From positions 2,696,498 to 2,760,497 of the forward strand of contig OZ017757.1 of the NCBI GenBank assembly GCA_963969365.1: a DNA stretch of 64,000 nucleotides. The letters run 5' to 3'. The position numbers and the translations under genes are program-made. Source of the DNA: Asterochloris sp. CNOR1 (taxonomy: Eukaryota > Chlorophyta > Trebouxiophyceae > Trebouxiales > Trebouxiaceae). Below the pieces are notes generated by a model, which was not told the origin of the DNA, searched no databases, and worked only from the letters and a program-made list of their open reading frames with translations. Numbering within the stretch: position 1 is the first letter of the stretch; each line of letters opens with the position of its first letter. This document shows positions 48,101-59,715 of the stretch, piece by piece.

Positions 48101-49361
48101 CCGGGTCAGTGGCCCGCCTGCAGACACAAGGGGCATAAGCAGGGCCAGGCGGCAGGCAGGTGCTGCTGCGTGTGAGTGCAGACGTCCTGCTAGCTGCCCA
48201 GAGAGCCTGTGCCCTGCCTGACAGCATGTACAGACCCAAAAGGGCAGGACAACACCTGCCCGCCTTGAACCAGGACAGAGGTATGCAGAGAGCATGGCCT
48301 TGTGGCTGCCCCAAAGCCTCTGCATGATGCAAAGGAGCTCCAGGACAGAGCAGTAAGGCAGAAGATGAAGGCAGAATACTCTGTGCAGATCGAGGGGCTT
48401 TGTGATGCAAGGAACCTGCAGGCAGCTTACTTGATGAAGGTGCCATAGGAAGTCCTGATGCCGTCAGCCACACTCTTGCCGCCGTCGCCCACCACTGTGG
48501 ACCGCCGCATCTGCACAGCAGGCTGAGCATGCCTAAGTGCACGCCCAGGCACAGCTGCAGTGAGAGACCATTGTATAGCCCCTGTGGTCAGTGCAACAGG
48601 CATGGGATGAGCAGCACATTGGGCAGACGATCTTGGTGAGCAGCCTTGAACTTATAAAGAGCTCGTGGGAGTCGCAAAAAAAGGTTGTCAAGTGCAGTCT
48701 TCGGATGATGCTGAATGAATCAGCTGAACGTACTGCCACAGACCACCTAAGGCAGCCTTGGGGATGGACCGGGCTCACAAGGATTGCAACAGCATCCTGC
48801 CAGAAGCAGCCACAGGCAGCCTGAGCTGCAGAAGTGCTCAAGGGAGTGGCTGAAGCAGCTGCCATACACTGCCAGACAATTTGACACGGCTTAGCAAGAC
48901 TTTTGAAGCTGCCTAGGCTTGACGCCAGCTGCCAGCTGAGGGGCAAAGGTGCCCAGCAAAGGTGCCCAGCGTACCACTTTGTCTTCCACTCACAACAGCA
49001 GAGCTTTGCATGCTGCTTGTTTGAGGCAGGCGCTCTGAGTAAGTGGTGGCGCATGCCTGCCCTGAAATGCAGCTTTCTGGCTGGCTTCAGGGTGAAGGCC
49101 GTTTCACCTGTGGCCTGGCCAGCTTGACTATGTGATCGCACTCTCCTTCAGACAGAAACTTGTGGTACACAAAGGCTCGCGGCTTCCAGCTGATGATCTG
49201 GATCCTGCAGCAGAGAAGAAGGCCTCGGCTCGCAACATGAGCCAGGGAGGCTAGTTGACTCACCGCCACTCCAGATTGGCAGCAATCGGATTGGCCCAGT
49301 GGAAATGCCTCTCACCAGGGCACCGAGCTATTGTAACTGGGCTGAGCACCTGCAACTCCAT
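45151..49361 (-). CDS. P4H: Prolyl 4-hydroxylase with C-terminal ShKT domain
   Basis: A 2-oxoglutarate/Fe(II) dioxygenase that hydroxylates proline in secreted and cell-wall Hyp-rich glycoproteins in the ER/Golgi. Exons (minus order): 49264-49361, 49108-49204, 48431-48510, 48057-48117, 47553-47667, 47127-47173, 46733-46823, 45968-46134, 45151-45384; 990 nt, 329 residues. The Fe ligands are His134 and Asp136 (YGAHYDS) and His218 ([14 protein letters not shown]); Lys228 is the expected 2-OG-binding lysine. Family landmarks include [27 protein letters not shown] and [10 protein letters not shown]. Residues ~252-300 carry a Cys-rich ShKT module ([19 protein letters not shown]). The chosen ATG directly follows an AG, so an upstream exon with the signal anchor is likely. 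A hydrophobic ATG exon at 49438-49525 exists but its phase does not fit. The intron upstream of exon 45968-46134 holds two copies of that exon's start. Confidence 0.94.
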
Positions 49362-49604
49362 CTGCAGGGACAAGATTGTATCAGCAATTTTTCGCTCGCT
49401 TGGTGGGGTCTTGTGTCTTACTCGATAACGTGACTACCTGCTGTTGTGCTCAGCACAAAAATCACATAGATCAGTCCCAACAGGGATGCCATCCCTGCTG
49501 GTTGTGCCCTTGGCCTTGGACCCATGGCTTGCTTTCAGGCTATACAGCCACCATCGAGGGCGTTTCAAGGCATGGCCTTCAGCTTGTGTGGAAAGGAAGT
49601 GGAA

Positions 49605-49609
49605 TTACA
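49605..49609 (-). terminator. Candidate TGTAA poly(A) signal of the permease gene
   Basis: TTACA on the plus strand reads TGTAA on the minus strand, 142 nt past the permease stop at 49751. Confidence 0.4.
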
Positions 49610-49750
49610 AAATCAGAATCCCCTGGCAAGAGAAAGCAGATAGGAGTCATTGCCCAGAGGGCAGCATTTTGCCTTCTGCTTGGGGGCTTCTGGCCTTGCC
49701 GAGACTCTTCCACTCATTCCAGATATAAACTGCTCTGGCCCAGGTCAATG

Positions 49751-52700
49751 TTATCTGCCTATTTGCTGCTCATTGCCAGAAGAGCCCCCAGCGTTCAGGT
49801 CGCCCGACGTGCTTCGACGTGCAAACAGGGGTAATCTGCTTGAGTCCGCTGTGTCCAACAGAGGCAGCTCACTGGGCCCATCCCCATCGCTGAGCACTCC
49901 GCTGGGTGCGTAGCTCATGCTGTCATTATCACCCTGTCCAATGATGACCTCCCGCAGGCGGCTTGACACAGTACTCTCAGCATCATTGTCCTCGTCGTGC
50001 TGCAACCAAAGCACAACATCTAGTGTTCACAAGCTTTTTTCCAACACTCATGGATGCCCAAGTGTTATGCTCCCTGGTTCTGTCTCAGCAGGTCCTGGCC
50101 TGCATGTTCATTGCCGGGGCCATACCCTCTGCAACAGGCAGGAGGGCACACACTGCAGCCGCAGCGATTGCCCTGCAGCTGCTGCTAGGTCATACTGCAA
50201 ATCAGGCTGAGTGCGGCATAAGCAAGGTAAGCTGGACCTCACCCACACACCAGCAACACACGGGGCCCACCTGATTGTCCACTAAATACTGCTCTAGACC
50301 TGCTCCACCCAGTAGCACAGCACAGCCTCACCTGGTGTTGCACAGAAGCAAAAGGGTGCTTGCCCCTCCTAAAGAGGCGCGCGCGCTGGCTCCACACCAG
50401 GCGCAGGCGCCGCAGGCCTACTCGAGTGCCCCTGTAGGCTGCATGCAGGCCCTGCATGCACAGGAATGCGCACTGCTGATGACGCTGCAGGCTTGCAGCG
50501 GCAAGGCAGTGCCTCAAGCTGCAAGGAGCTTCCCATGCCACTTTATGCGCTGCACGCGCTCCATCCCAGCAGGAGTGAGTGAGCTGCAGGCTCCGAAACC
50601 GCTGAACACAGGTGTTGCAAACAAGAGGCATCCTGCAGCAGGCACAAAGGCAACACCTGAATGCACAGAGCAGAGTGTGTGTACTAAGAAGGAGGCTGCT
50701 TAATCATGAGCAAGCCTCACCCACACGGTCTGGGCAGACACCCACTGCGCAACGCCAGTGCCCCTGCCGGTACGAGGCACAATGCGCTCAGAGCACAGGC
50801 GCTGCTGCTTCCGGTCCAGCAGAACCAGTACTGCCAGATGCACGCTGCCCGCAGCCCCCAGGCAAGTGGCCACTGATATGAGGAAGACCAGGGCAATTTG
50901 ATAGCGGGCTGCCTGCGCAGGAATGGGTCAACCTCAGCTTCCAGAGTCACAGCAGGACAGCATGACAACATAGCACTCATCAAATGCTGCAGCAGGATTT
51001 TACTTATAATGTGCAGGCGCCTGGTGAGGATGTTGGACGGTGTAAAGATGCAACAGGTGGCCACAGGTAGTAGAGCCTGATTGTCAGGCTGACCTGCACG
51101 GGCGAGGTGCCGCTGAGCATCATACCGTTCATCAAGCCTGCATCAGCACAAGCAATGTGTCTCAGACGTCAAAGGCGGTCAAGCTGCCAGGCGGGTCATG
51201 AGCCGCCGGGCAGCCGGGTCCACATGAGGCACAAAGACACAGCCGGGTGGCACATGTGCTTACAAAATGCAGGCCAGTGCTGCCTCCATATTACTTACTG
51301 AGCCTGAGAGGCTGCACAAGACACTGCAGCACAGATGGCCATATCCTTTCTGAAGCATCCCTGAACGCACTGCCAACCGCACAGGACCTTACAGACACCC
51401 CCACCTGGGATAGTGACGAGTCCCATTGTGCCCATCTGGTTGAGCTGTTGCGTAAGAGCAGCCGTCAAACATCGCTGCCGGAGGCTTCTGGTGGCCTCCC
51501 ACCTGTTGGCCCCCAAGCACATCAGCAGCTCAACCTTGTGCCGGCCTGCAGGTGCAGACGAGACTGCTTCAAACAGATTGGTAAGCACTGTCCTATGCAG
51601 CAGACCAGACGACGATCAAGACTGAAGCAATGGATACACGCGACAAGCGAGGACAGCGCTTGCAACGCAGAGGCACGCAGGGTCGCATGCTGCATTACTG
51701 GCAATGGCATGTCCACAAGCTATAAGTGCTGAGATCAGGTCCGACTTCCAGCTTGCCAGAAGTTCTGCCTGTGAGCAGCTGGCCACGCGCTATGTCAGGG
51801 AACTGCGGCAGCATCCAGACTGCTATGCATGAGCACATGCAGTGCAGAGCTGGAGGCACCTGTGGTCACCTCCTCCATCACTGCAGCAAGGCCGATGCTG
51901 ACTCCAGAGATGCAGTTGCCCAGCAGCATCCCCTGCAGATGCGGTGCGAGCATCAAGGTGGGTTTCAGCTTGTGCAGAGTTCAACATCAGTGCTGCGCAA
52001 ATGGCTGAAGGCAGATGGCCTTAGTTCAAATTGTGGGCTAGGCCACCTGTTCTGGCTCACTGCAGGCAATCAGGCAGGACGCTTCAGCCCTGCAGCATGC
52101 TCAAACTGCTGCAGCAATCAAGTTTCTGAATGCACTGGCAAGCAGCAACAGGACTGCTACAACTGCCACAGCCATGCCTGAAGAGTCTCTGGCTCTGCAT
52201 TGTGGCCCAGGGTCCAGCCAGCAGGCGTGTTATGGCGAAATGACAAACAGACAAACTTAGCCCTGACCGCCACACTCACCAGGACTGGGATGGCGTACTG
52301 AGCCTGCAGGAAGTGGGTGGGGTGCACAACGAGCAGGAGGGCGTAGGTGAGCACGGCAGCTGAGCTGACTCCCACAGCGCTGAGGACATGGAGTAGCATG
52401 CCCTGCAGCGGGAGGCGTGACTTGAGATATGATGGTCTGCACAATCAAAGCAGTTGAGCAGATCATGCCGCAAGCTCAAGCACTCCAGATGGTAACAGCC
52501 CCAAGGAACAAAGGCTGCTTGGTGGCAGATACATAGCAGCAGGCCAACGATTGCACTGGGGCAGGCTGCCTCAGGATCAAATCCTACACAGCAGGCAGCT
52601 GGGGCCGTCACCTGGTAAGCAGCTGTGGGGTGGGACACCGCCTCTGCCGCTGCGATGAGCAACATGCAGATGCAGATGATGACGACCAGCCACCACGCAT

Positions 52701-53237
52701 CAAAGGCAAAGACCGGCTCCAGGATGTAGCCCAGGACGGTGAGCTGGATGGCACATCTGCAGGGCACCTGGCAGCCATGAGATGAATGCACAGACAGAGA
52801 TGCACCACAGCAACCAGCACAGTGCAGAGCAACTTTGTTGGTGCAGGCAGCAACTTGCAATGAGCTGTTGGCAGACAGCAAAGACAGCAAACGGTGTGGC
52901 GGCAGAGGCTGTCCCATGTGATATGCTCAGGTACTCAACACTGCAGCTGGAGCTCATGTTCCTCCTAGAGGACGCTGTGTCCCCTTCCTTGTTGCAGTGC
53001 GCAGAAGGACACAAGCAAGGCGGCCCACCTGAGCGCTGACACAGCAATCTTTTTGTGCAGTCCCAGGGACATCCAGAGGGACACCAGCCCATTGAGCAGC
53101 AGCAGCGCAGCTGCAATAGCAATGACCAGGGGGCTCAGGTAGGCTGCTGCCTGTTGCGCTGCGCCTGAATCATCCTGGCGAAGGATGGCTGACACCGAGG
53201 CAGGCACGGCAGGGTGTGGAGACAGGCTGCTGCTCAT
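49751..53237 (-). CDS. STAR2-like: FetB/ALS3/STAR2-type ABC permease (UPF0014 family)
   Basis: The membrane half of a two-component ABC exporter. Bacterial FetAB exports iron; plant STAR1-STAR2 confers aluminium tolerance and is linked to UDP-glucose export. Nine exons (minus order): 53029-53237, 52612-52756, 52280-52402, 51860-51932, 51405-51545, 51094-51137, 50721-50912, 50332-50451, 49751-49999; 1296 nt, 431 residues. Family blocks in order: ALRCAIQLTVLGYILEPVF, LLIAAAEAVSHPTAAYQG, YAIPVLGMLLGNCISGVSIG, RHKVELLMCLGANRWEA, LTQQLNQMGTMGLVTIPG, MNGMMLSGTSPVQAARYQ. About seven hydrophobic segments are visible. The core is as long as usual, but ~125 C-terminal residues are extra: a basic stretch (VGLRRLRLVW) and an acidic Ser-rich tail. 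It lies directly downstream of its likely ATPase partner on the same strand. Confidence 0.93.
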
Positions 53238-53892
53238 GCTGTGGGCTTCATGCCTCCAGCCGTTGGCCCATGTTGCTGGAGATCTGGGGAGGCTGGTGGC
53301 TTGGGGTTTGCAGGCGAGCAGCTGGTGTGTCCTGGGGCCAGATCCTCTTCAGAAAAAGAAACGTGAGTGCTGCCTGAGGGATGCTGTGGGAGGTGTCTGA
53401 TGTGGGAGGGCAGGCGCGGATGATGTGATGTAACTGCAGGTGCAGGAGCTGTGATGGATCTGATGGGGAGGTTGCTGGAGACTCTCAGCCCCCGCCGTTT
53501 TGCTGAGGTGGCTGGGCAAGTCCACCGTACTCCGTGGTGCGTGGGGAGGCTAGCAGGTGCTCCACTGCCATCTCAGTGCCTACAACAGTGCGAAGGCAAA
53601 AACCACACTGATTGTGCAATGGGAGAAAATAAAGGCCAGATAGTCACATGCAACTTCCAACACCAGCCTGTTGCCAGGCAATGAACCCCTGACTGCTGTA
53701 TCAGTACTAAGGCAGCCACCTCATGACACATACAGTTCAGCGGTCACGCTTGCTTTCTATGAGCACCTGCCTCAGATGCTCGAGCCTGCCTGCTTTGGGC
53801 GCCTGGTGCCATGCCTGTTGCTCGTGAGGGCAACACCATGTCAGTCCCTGAGGCAGTCATCTCTGTGCAGGCAGTCAGCCGGGTCCTGCTGC
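53238..53892. promoter_or_regulatory. Gap between the two ABC genes
   Basis: It holds the ATPase gene's 3' UTR and the permease promoter. I see no further exon; purine-rich stretches near 53440-53500 ('gatctgatggggaggttg') are the only notable feature. Confidence 0.35.
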
Positions 53893-55601
53893 CTAACAAG
53901 CCTGCTCACCTAGAGGTAGATGAATGATACGGCCGCCGACCCTGCCTGGCTGGCTGTCGTCGTGGGTGACCCACACCAGGCCACACCCGCTGTCCTTGAG
54001 CACCTGCTCAAGCTTCAGGGTGGAGTCGTGGTCAAGTGCTGATGAAGGCTCGTCCAGCAGCAGGAACTTGGGCTTGAGGGCAAGGGCAATGGCGAGGGTT
54101 ACTCGCTGTGACTGGCCCCCCTGCAGCAGGGAATGAGCATGAGTGCCAATCCAAGGCAAGTCTGCTGCAGCTGGCGCCCCTGCAGCATGAAGTTGGGTCA
54201 CAAAACAGATGAAAAAGGTCACTGGTTGTGAGCTTCCCCTGGAGCAGGTGGAAGACCCAATCCCCTCCAGACGCATCATGAAGCGCGTCTGGCTCCAGTG
54301 CGGCCCTATGTTTGCCGCACTGTTGCTGACCTCTGCAGTAGGAACAAGGCTTCAAGGTGAGTACAGCAGCCACCCCACTGTAATACACCTCTCTGCAGGG
54401 AGAGGCCGCCACAGCACAAACTCATGTGGACACCCAGGGTCATCAGAGGGCCTCGGAGTGACAGAGGAACATGCAATTCGTGACCGAGGACTAGCCAGCT
54501 TCCCTGATGCCCTGTGCATGCTGCTGACAGTGTGTGCAGCTTTATGTGCATGAATTTGCGTTGCCGCAGGATGCAGGTTGTAGAGAAGGATGTTTGCCAG
54601 GCAGTCTGCTCAGCCACAATGCAATTGAAACTGCAGCACACACCGAAAGCTCCACCCACGGCTGGTTGAGGACTCCCTGGTCAAGACCCAGCTGAGACAC
54701 TAGCGCAGGCAGATCGCCACGCTCGCGACCCTTTTGTGCCTTAAATTGCTGCAGGCAGGTGGACAGCAGCCATTGCCAGAGCCAGCAAGTAGCAAGGACC
54801 CTTCTGAGGCCTATCCACAGTGCAAGAAATGCACACATGCCCTGTGCAGTGCTGCCTACTATATAAGTGTCAATCTGCTTACTTCAGTGGGCTTGCATTG
54901 TTGCTGGCAGGTGCAGGTGAGACCTGGCAGCAGTGACGCCATGCTACGCCCTGAATGCCTCCAGGTCCGCATGGTGATCATTCTAAGCAGGCGGCCGCAA
55001 CAGGACTGCTGGAACCCAAGTTGGTGAAGGGCTTAACAAGCCACCCTCAGCCCATGCTTCAACAGAGTGAAGCACTGCGTCTCACCTGTGCAGTGAAGTA
55101 CAGCTCAGATGGGGTCCCCTTTGGCTGCACCCTGGACTGCGGCACGTATGTGACCAAAGACCTCCACTGCGGCACCCCCAGGTGCTGTGGCGTCTCCTCG
55201 TCGAGTGTGAGAGTCCCTGCCTGCAGAGCATTCATCGTCATGCAGCAAGGTGTGTGTGCCTGGGACAGGCATACGAGTTACATGTTGCAGTGCAGCAACA
55301 GCTTATGGCCACCGTGTTGCAGTGCTCAGAATCAGAACCCGTCAGACATGGGCATGTGCACCGTCCTGGCTCCCTGAAGTGACGCAAACTCAGCTAGATG
55401 CAATGGTACTGGCACTGTTGCACCAACCTGCAGGGGATCCAGAAGGGCCAGGCACCGCAGCAGCAGGCTCTTGCCAACTCCGCTGGCGCCCCGCACAAAG
55501 AGGGTCTCTCCTTGAAGGATGCTGAAGCTGAGGTTGGTGATGATCACCCGCCCCTGCACCTCCCTGCGCAGATCCCTGACTTCCAGCACCGTACGGGACA
55601 T
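53893..55601 (-). CDS. STAR1-like: FetA/STAR1-type ABC transporter ATPase
   Basis: The nucleotide-binding subunit expected to power the adjacent UPF0014 permease. Four exons (minus order): 55428-55601, 55086-55220, 54644-54748, 53893-54120; 642 nt, 213 residues, close to FetA length. Start ATG at 55601 gives MSRTVLEVRDL. Walker A is GASGVGKS (residues 38-45), Q-loop TYVPQS, signature LSGGQSQRV, Walker B FLLLDEPSSALD, and H-loop VWVTHDD. No transmembrane segment and no transit peptide are seen, so it should work as a half-transporter NBD. The stop codon sits just after ctag/gtgagc, a possible donor, so a longer C-terminus cannot be excluded. The intergenic gap to the permease start is 655 bp. 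Confidence 0.95.
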
Positions 55602-56008
55602 GCAAGCCCAATGTAAGAGAGAATGACAGAGAGTTAAACAGTAAAGGTTAATCCAGATCACGCCTGAAGTCTGGCCGGCCTCAGTCCAGCCAGCATATTC
55701 CTGATATGCTCAGGGACTGAAGGCACAGTCCGGTTGGCATGCCGAGACTTGTTCCTGTGCCAGCCTGACAGCTAGTGCCGCTATCTTTGGGAGATATGGA
55801 GGGTGATCCAGACGCCTGTTGGGCCAAGGCTCATGCCTAGAAATTCCCATCAGGCCTAGCAGACTACAAGCCAGTCGACTCAGGCTGCGTGGGGGATGCC
55901 AGGCCCCCAGTTCCTCCAGGCTGGAAGCTGGTGAGCCCCAGGCACAGTCTCCAGGCTCTCCTGCCTGTCAGTATCACAGAGCCCCTTCCAAGACCAGCTC
56001 AGGGGGTC
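55602..56008. promoter_or_regulatory. Divergent region upstream of the ABC ATPase gene
   Basis: About 400 bp lie between the ATPase start (minus) and the first ATG of the plus-strand gene. The right part (from about 55841) is open in frame with that gene and includes ARPPVPPGWKLV, so some of it may be coding through an upstream exon. Confidence 0.35.
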
Positions 56009-56451
56009 ATGCACCCGTTCATGCAGGTCCTGAGCCAGTACCTAGGTCCACATGAGGCCCAGCTGTACAGTGAGCTACAGTCAAAGGCTTTGCCAAAGCC
56101 TTTGATAAAGCTCAGTGAGGAGACCAAGCACAAGTTGGAAGCAGAGACTGGGGACAGGAAGGTTGCAGCTGCCATTGTCCAAAATTTGAGTGACTACATC
56201 AAGAAGTGAGTGCAGAAATGTTGCAGCTCAACCACTGCACTCCACTTGGGGGCTCATAATGTTCCATCAGCAGCACAGAGGGCCTGACTGACCATTGTCT
56301 TTCATGGGACAGGCACAGCAGACGTCACCACATCAACATAAACAGCCTTCCTGAGGATCTGCCCTGCCTGCTCAGAGTGGGCAAGGTGCCGCAGAGTGAC
56401 TACCGCATGGCTTTGCGCAATGAGCGCTGTGCTTTCAGCCTGGACAATTAG
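56009..56451 (+). CDS. Small unknown protein
   Basis: Two exons (56009-56205, 56313-56451) joined in phase give 111 residues from ATG to TAG. The frame is open further left to a TAG at 55838, so the true start may lie in an upstream exon. The sequence is helix-prone and charged (LSEETKHKLEAETGDRKVAA, DYIKKHSRRHHININSLPED) and ends RNERCAFSLDN. I recognise no domain. It lies just upstream, on the same strand, of the SET-domain remnant and may be its 5' part. Confidence 0.42.
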
Positions 56452-57064
56452 AAGAAGCCAGGTGTGTATCAGTGGACTGCACTGGCATGAGAGACTGCTC
56501 GAGCTGGGTCCTACACCAGCAGCTGTCAATATCGGATAAATGAGCCCGGCGTTTGCAGGTAAGCAGAACTGTAGCAACCTATTCAGATGAGACCTGCTGC
56601 ATTGGGTCCTATATCACCAGCTGGCCGACTCAGACAAGCTGCCTGGGCTGTCACATGTGCTTGCTTGCCCTGCATGTATCTCACATACAGAGCGCCTGGC
56701 GCATGCACTGCTCTGCTGGCTCAGTAGCCTCGGGCACGCCTAGACGATGCTGGCTCCCTCTGTGCTGCACAGGCGCCATCTTGTCCACTTCATGAAGTTG
56801 TCCTCTGACCCTGTGCCTGGCCTTTGGTCACCTCCACTGCAGGCTCACCTCTGCACCCTGATGCAAACCTCCACTGCTGCATCATGCAGGCTGCTGCGCT
56901 GCGCAGGTGCCTGCCAGGGTATGCATTGGCACTCCCAGATCTAGCAGTTGTACACATCGCCAGGCAATGTGCACAATTACAGACAATGCTTTCCCCCCCC
57001 CGGTGCCCTTCAGACGACAGCCCAGGCGTTCTTGAGCAATGCATCCTGACTTGTTGCTGTGTAG

Positions 57065-57895
57065 GTGCTGTCCTGGGCATGTACCGTGGTCTCGTGGTGG
57101 TGAGCGACTATGTGGACGAGGCTTACACGGACCTTGACCACGATGTGCCTCACGGGTTCAGCCAGGGCACCACGGACGAGAAGGAGACCAGGCTGCTTTG
57201 GAAGCAGGCAGTTGAGGCGTATGCACAGACGTCGAGTATGAGGAGCTGCCAGAGGAGTTCAGGGAGAAGGTTATGCAGGTGGGGTCATGGCCTTTCTTTT
57301 TCCTTGACCTGATCCTGACCTTGTTGTGGAGTTTGCCTTTTCAACTTCGCAAAAACTATAAGAGAAGGTCATATAGGTGGGAGCTTGAATGAAAGCTGCA
57401 AGAATGCTTCAACCAGCGGTCATGTGGCTGATAGCACCGTATCAGAAGCTTGTCTGAGTCCAGCATCTCGCGTTGCTTTGCCTGAAACTGCTAGAGGAGT
57501 GCCAAGAACAGCCACACACGGCCAACCTGGCTGCTGGCCTTAGAGCTTGGTTTGACCTGTCTACTTGTGTTGTCTGTTTTGCACATCATCTGGGCAGCTG
57601 CAAATGGTATCCGCAATGACGCCTTTGCCCATTAGATGGCGCAGGGGCAGGCATGACATGTTCTCCTACGCCTACGAGCCCGGCTGCAAAGACCATCTTT
57701 GCTTGCAGAACTGCAACAGCTCAGTGATGATCAGTGTCTATGGCTACGGCAATGAGACGCGTTCATCAACGACCCTGCACCCGAATCCCATGAGCGGAGC
57801 TGCCCAGGGCGCTGACCGCCTGTGCACCTGCACGCTTTTACCTGCTTGGGTTGGCAACTGGCCCTTCCTGCTGGTCGTGCGCATCAGGCCAGGAG
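57065..57895 (+). pseudogene. SET-domain protein remnant with frameshifts
   Basis: Two exon-like pieces, 57065-57278 and 57598-57895, carry SET-domain hallmarks of lysine methyltransferases: AVLGMYRGLVVVSDYVDEAY, HDMFSYAYEPGCKD, SVYGYGNETR then FINDPAPE, and NWPFLLVVRIRPGG. The frame is broken at least twice. Near 57232 the sequence needs one base to continue into VEYEELPEEFREKVMQ. Between GNETR and FINDP (about 57762) one base is also missing, and the frame then returns. The catalytic-core Asn-His motif (NHSC type) is replaced by FINDP, as in a subset of algal SET proteins known to me. It could be a decayed subtelomeric copy or contain assembly errors. Confidence 0.5.
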
Positions 57896-58391
57896 GTCAG
57901 CCCCATGCCCATGCTCTTCTGTTGGTGAAGTAGGCTGGCTTCATGATGCATGGCTGCTTCTGGGACTGCGCTCTGTGGTGCACAGGTGCTGCTCATGCCG
58001 CACAAGGCATTGGACCTGTATGCTGCCGCGGTCTGCAGCAGCGTAGCACTGTGACAGGGGCAAACAGAGCATGCCACGTCTGCGTGTGGGCTGCAGAGCT
58101 GAGCCCATACATACAAATGCGGAGCCATCTCTTACATATGAGGCGGGCTTCTGGAGTGCTGCAAAAGGGCATCAGCGGAAGCTCAGGAAGCACAGGAGGG
58201 ATGGGCAGGAGCGACAGGTCTGTTGTCTCTGGGGATGAGCTCTGTCATCAGAATGTGTTCTTCTTGGCTGTCCTGCAAATCCCCAACACGATCCTTTTCA
58301 ACATGATCCCAGCAGGGGGAGCTCTATGAGATGCTGACCCCTGCTGACAGGATTGCACAGAACCTCTCACAGCTGTTCATGTTGCCCACAG

Positions 58392-59555
58392 GGAGGGGCC
58401 AGGGTTCTGAAGACAGGTGCCGCTGCTGAGGACAAGGCTCAGAAGCAGGGCAAGGAGAAGATGCTCGCTGCTGGCAATGCACTGGAGTCAGGCACTGGAG
58501 CCCCAGGCATGGCACGACCAGCAGCGGGCAGCCTTGATGAAGCCGAAAGCCTCACCAAGGCAGGGACATCTGCCCATCTGCAGCAGGCCTTGGCAGAGGA
58601 TGGTGCCGGAGCAGGTCTGTGACTGCACTTCTTCCTTACAGATACGGAGGCGTGATGCAATGCCCTGCCCTGCTACATCCACCGGTGCCCAGACACTTAA
58701 GCCAGGCACAGAACTTGAAAGCAACAGAGTATGCGCTGCATCCATACAGTCATGACCTGCCTCCCAGGCGGGCAGACACAGGCTGAAAGACAGTGGCGCA
58801 ACTGCGCCGTTGGAACTGCACTGAATGTTGGCTAAGGCGCCATGCAGCACTTACAGACACAGCTTCAGTGCTTTGCCCCGCAGGGGCACAGAAGCTGGCA
58901 GCCACTCAAGGGCCAGAATATGCACAGTCACGGCAGCAGCGCAAGCGCAAGGCCCCAGCCTCAGCTGAAAGCCCTGATGAGACAGCTGCTCGACAGAGCA
59001 GGATACGCAGTGTGAGGGTCCCCTTTGTGTCAGGAGCAGGCCCCAGTGTGCCGGACTGCCACACGCTGCAGGACCTGGCAGACGCAGCGCTGGCCAGTGC
59101 AACAGTGCTAGAAGTTGAAGCAGGTCAGTGAAGGCTACCTTGCGTTGTTTGCTGCGCTTGCAGCTGGTCCTATGCCCTGCCCTGCCACATCTTTACGTAA
59201 GCAGATACTGCAGCCACAGGCTGGGCATTGGCAGTCGACAGTGTACCCAAAGGTGTGCACAAGCTGCCTACTGTTGCAGCTACAAATTGACAGCCTGCCA
59301 GATCGCTATGCTATGCAGAAGGGGGTCGGCAGTCACAGTCCTGCATTACAGGCCAGGGTCCCAGATGCAACCCTCTGCCATATGCCCCTGCAGGAGCAGA
59401 ACGGTCTTCTGCCCCCAGGAGTGGCTCACATCCACTTGAAAGTCTTCAGCAGGGCTCGGCAACGGTGTGCTACATCATGGGGCTCCAGGAGGCAGCCCCA
59501 GCAGCTGCAAATGGATGCAGCACTGAAGAGGGGAGCAGTGGAGCAGCAGCAGCAG
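58392..59555 (+). CDS. Unrecognised exons, Ala/Glu/Arg-rich protein (start not found)
   Basis: Three pieces join in phase: 58392-58614, 58884-59123 and 59394-59555. They encode a low-complexity charged polypeptide including RQQRKRKAPASAESPDETAA, a nuclear-localisation-like basic run, then RIRSVRVPFVSGAGPSVP. No start or stop was found for the chain and no domain is recognised. It follows the SET remnant on the same strand and may have been the tail of that gene. Composition (many KR, SP and EE pairs without stops) is the main reason to call it coding. Confidence 0.38.
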
Positions 59556-59715
59556 GTGAAGGTCAGTGAGTGCAGTATTCCAAGCTACATGAAAGGGCAA
59601 TGCACTGCTTGCTCGTTGCATTTGCCTGCGGTCAAGGCATTCAGCTAACCAGCAAGGGTCGAGTGAGCAACCATGGTGGGTGAGGTGCCTCAACGCATGC
59701 TCATATGACCATGCG

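Noticed and set aside
49087-49269. Start of the prolyl 4-hydroxylase at a near-cognate codon within this ORF
   Set aside because: The reading begins in the intron; the GT-AG joined exon from 49361 gives an in-frame ATG and matching phase.
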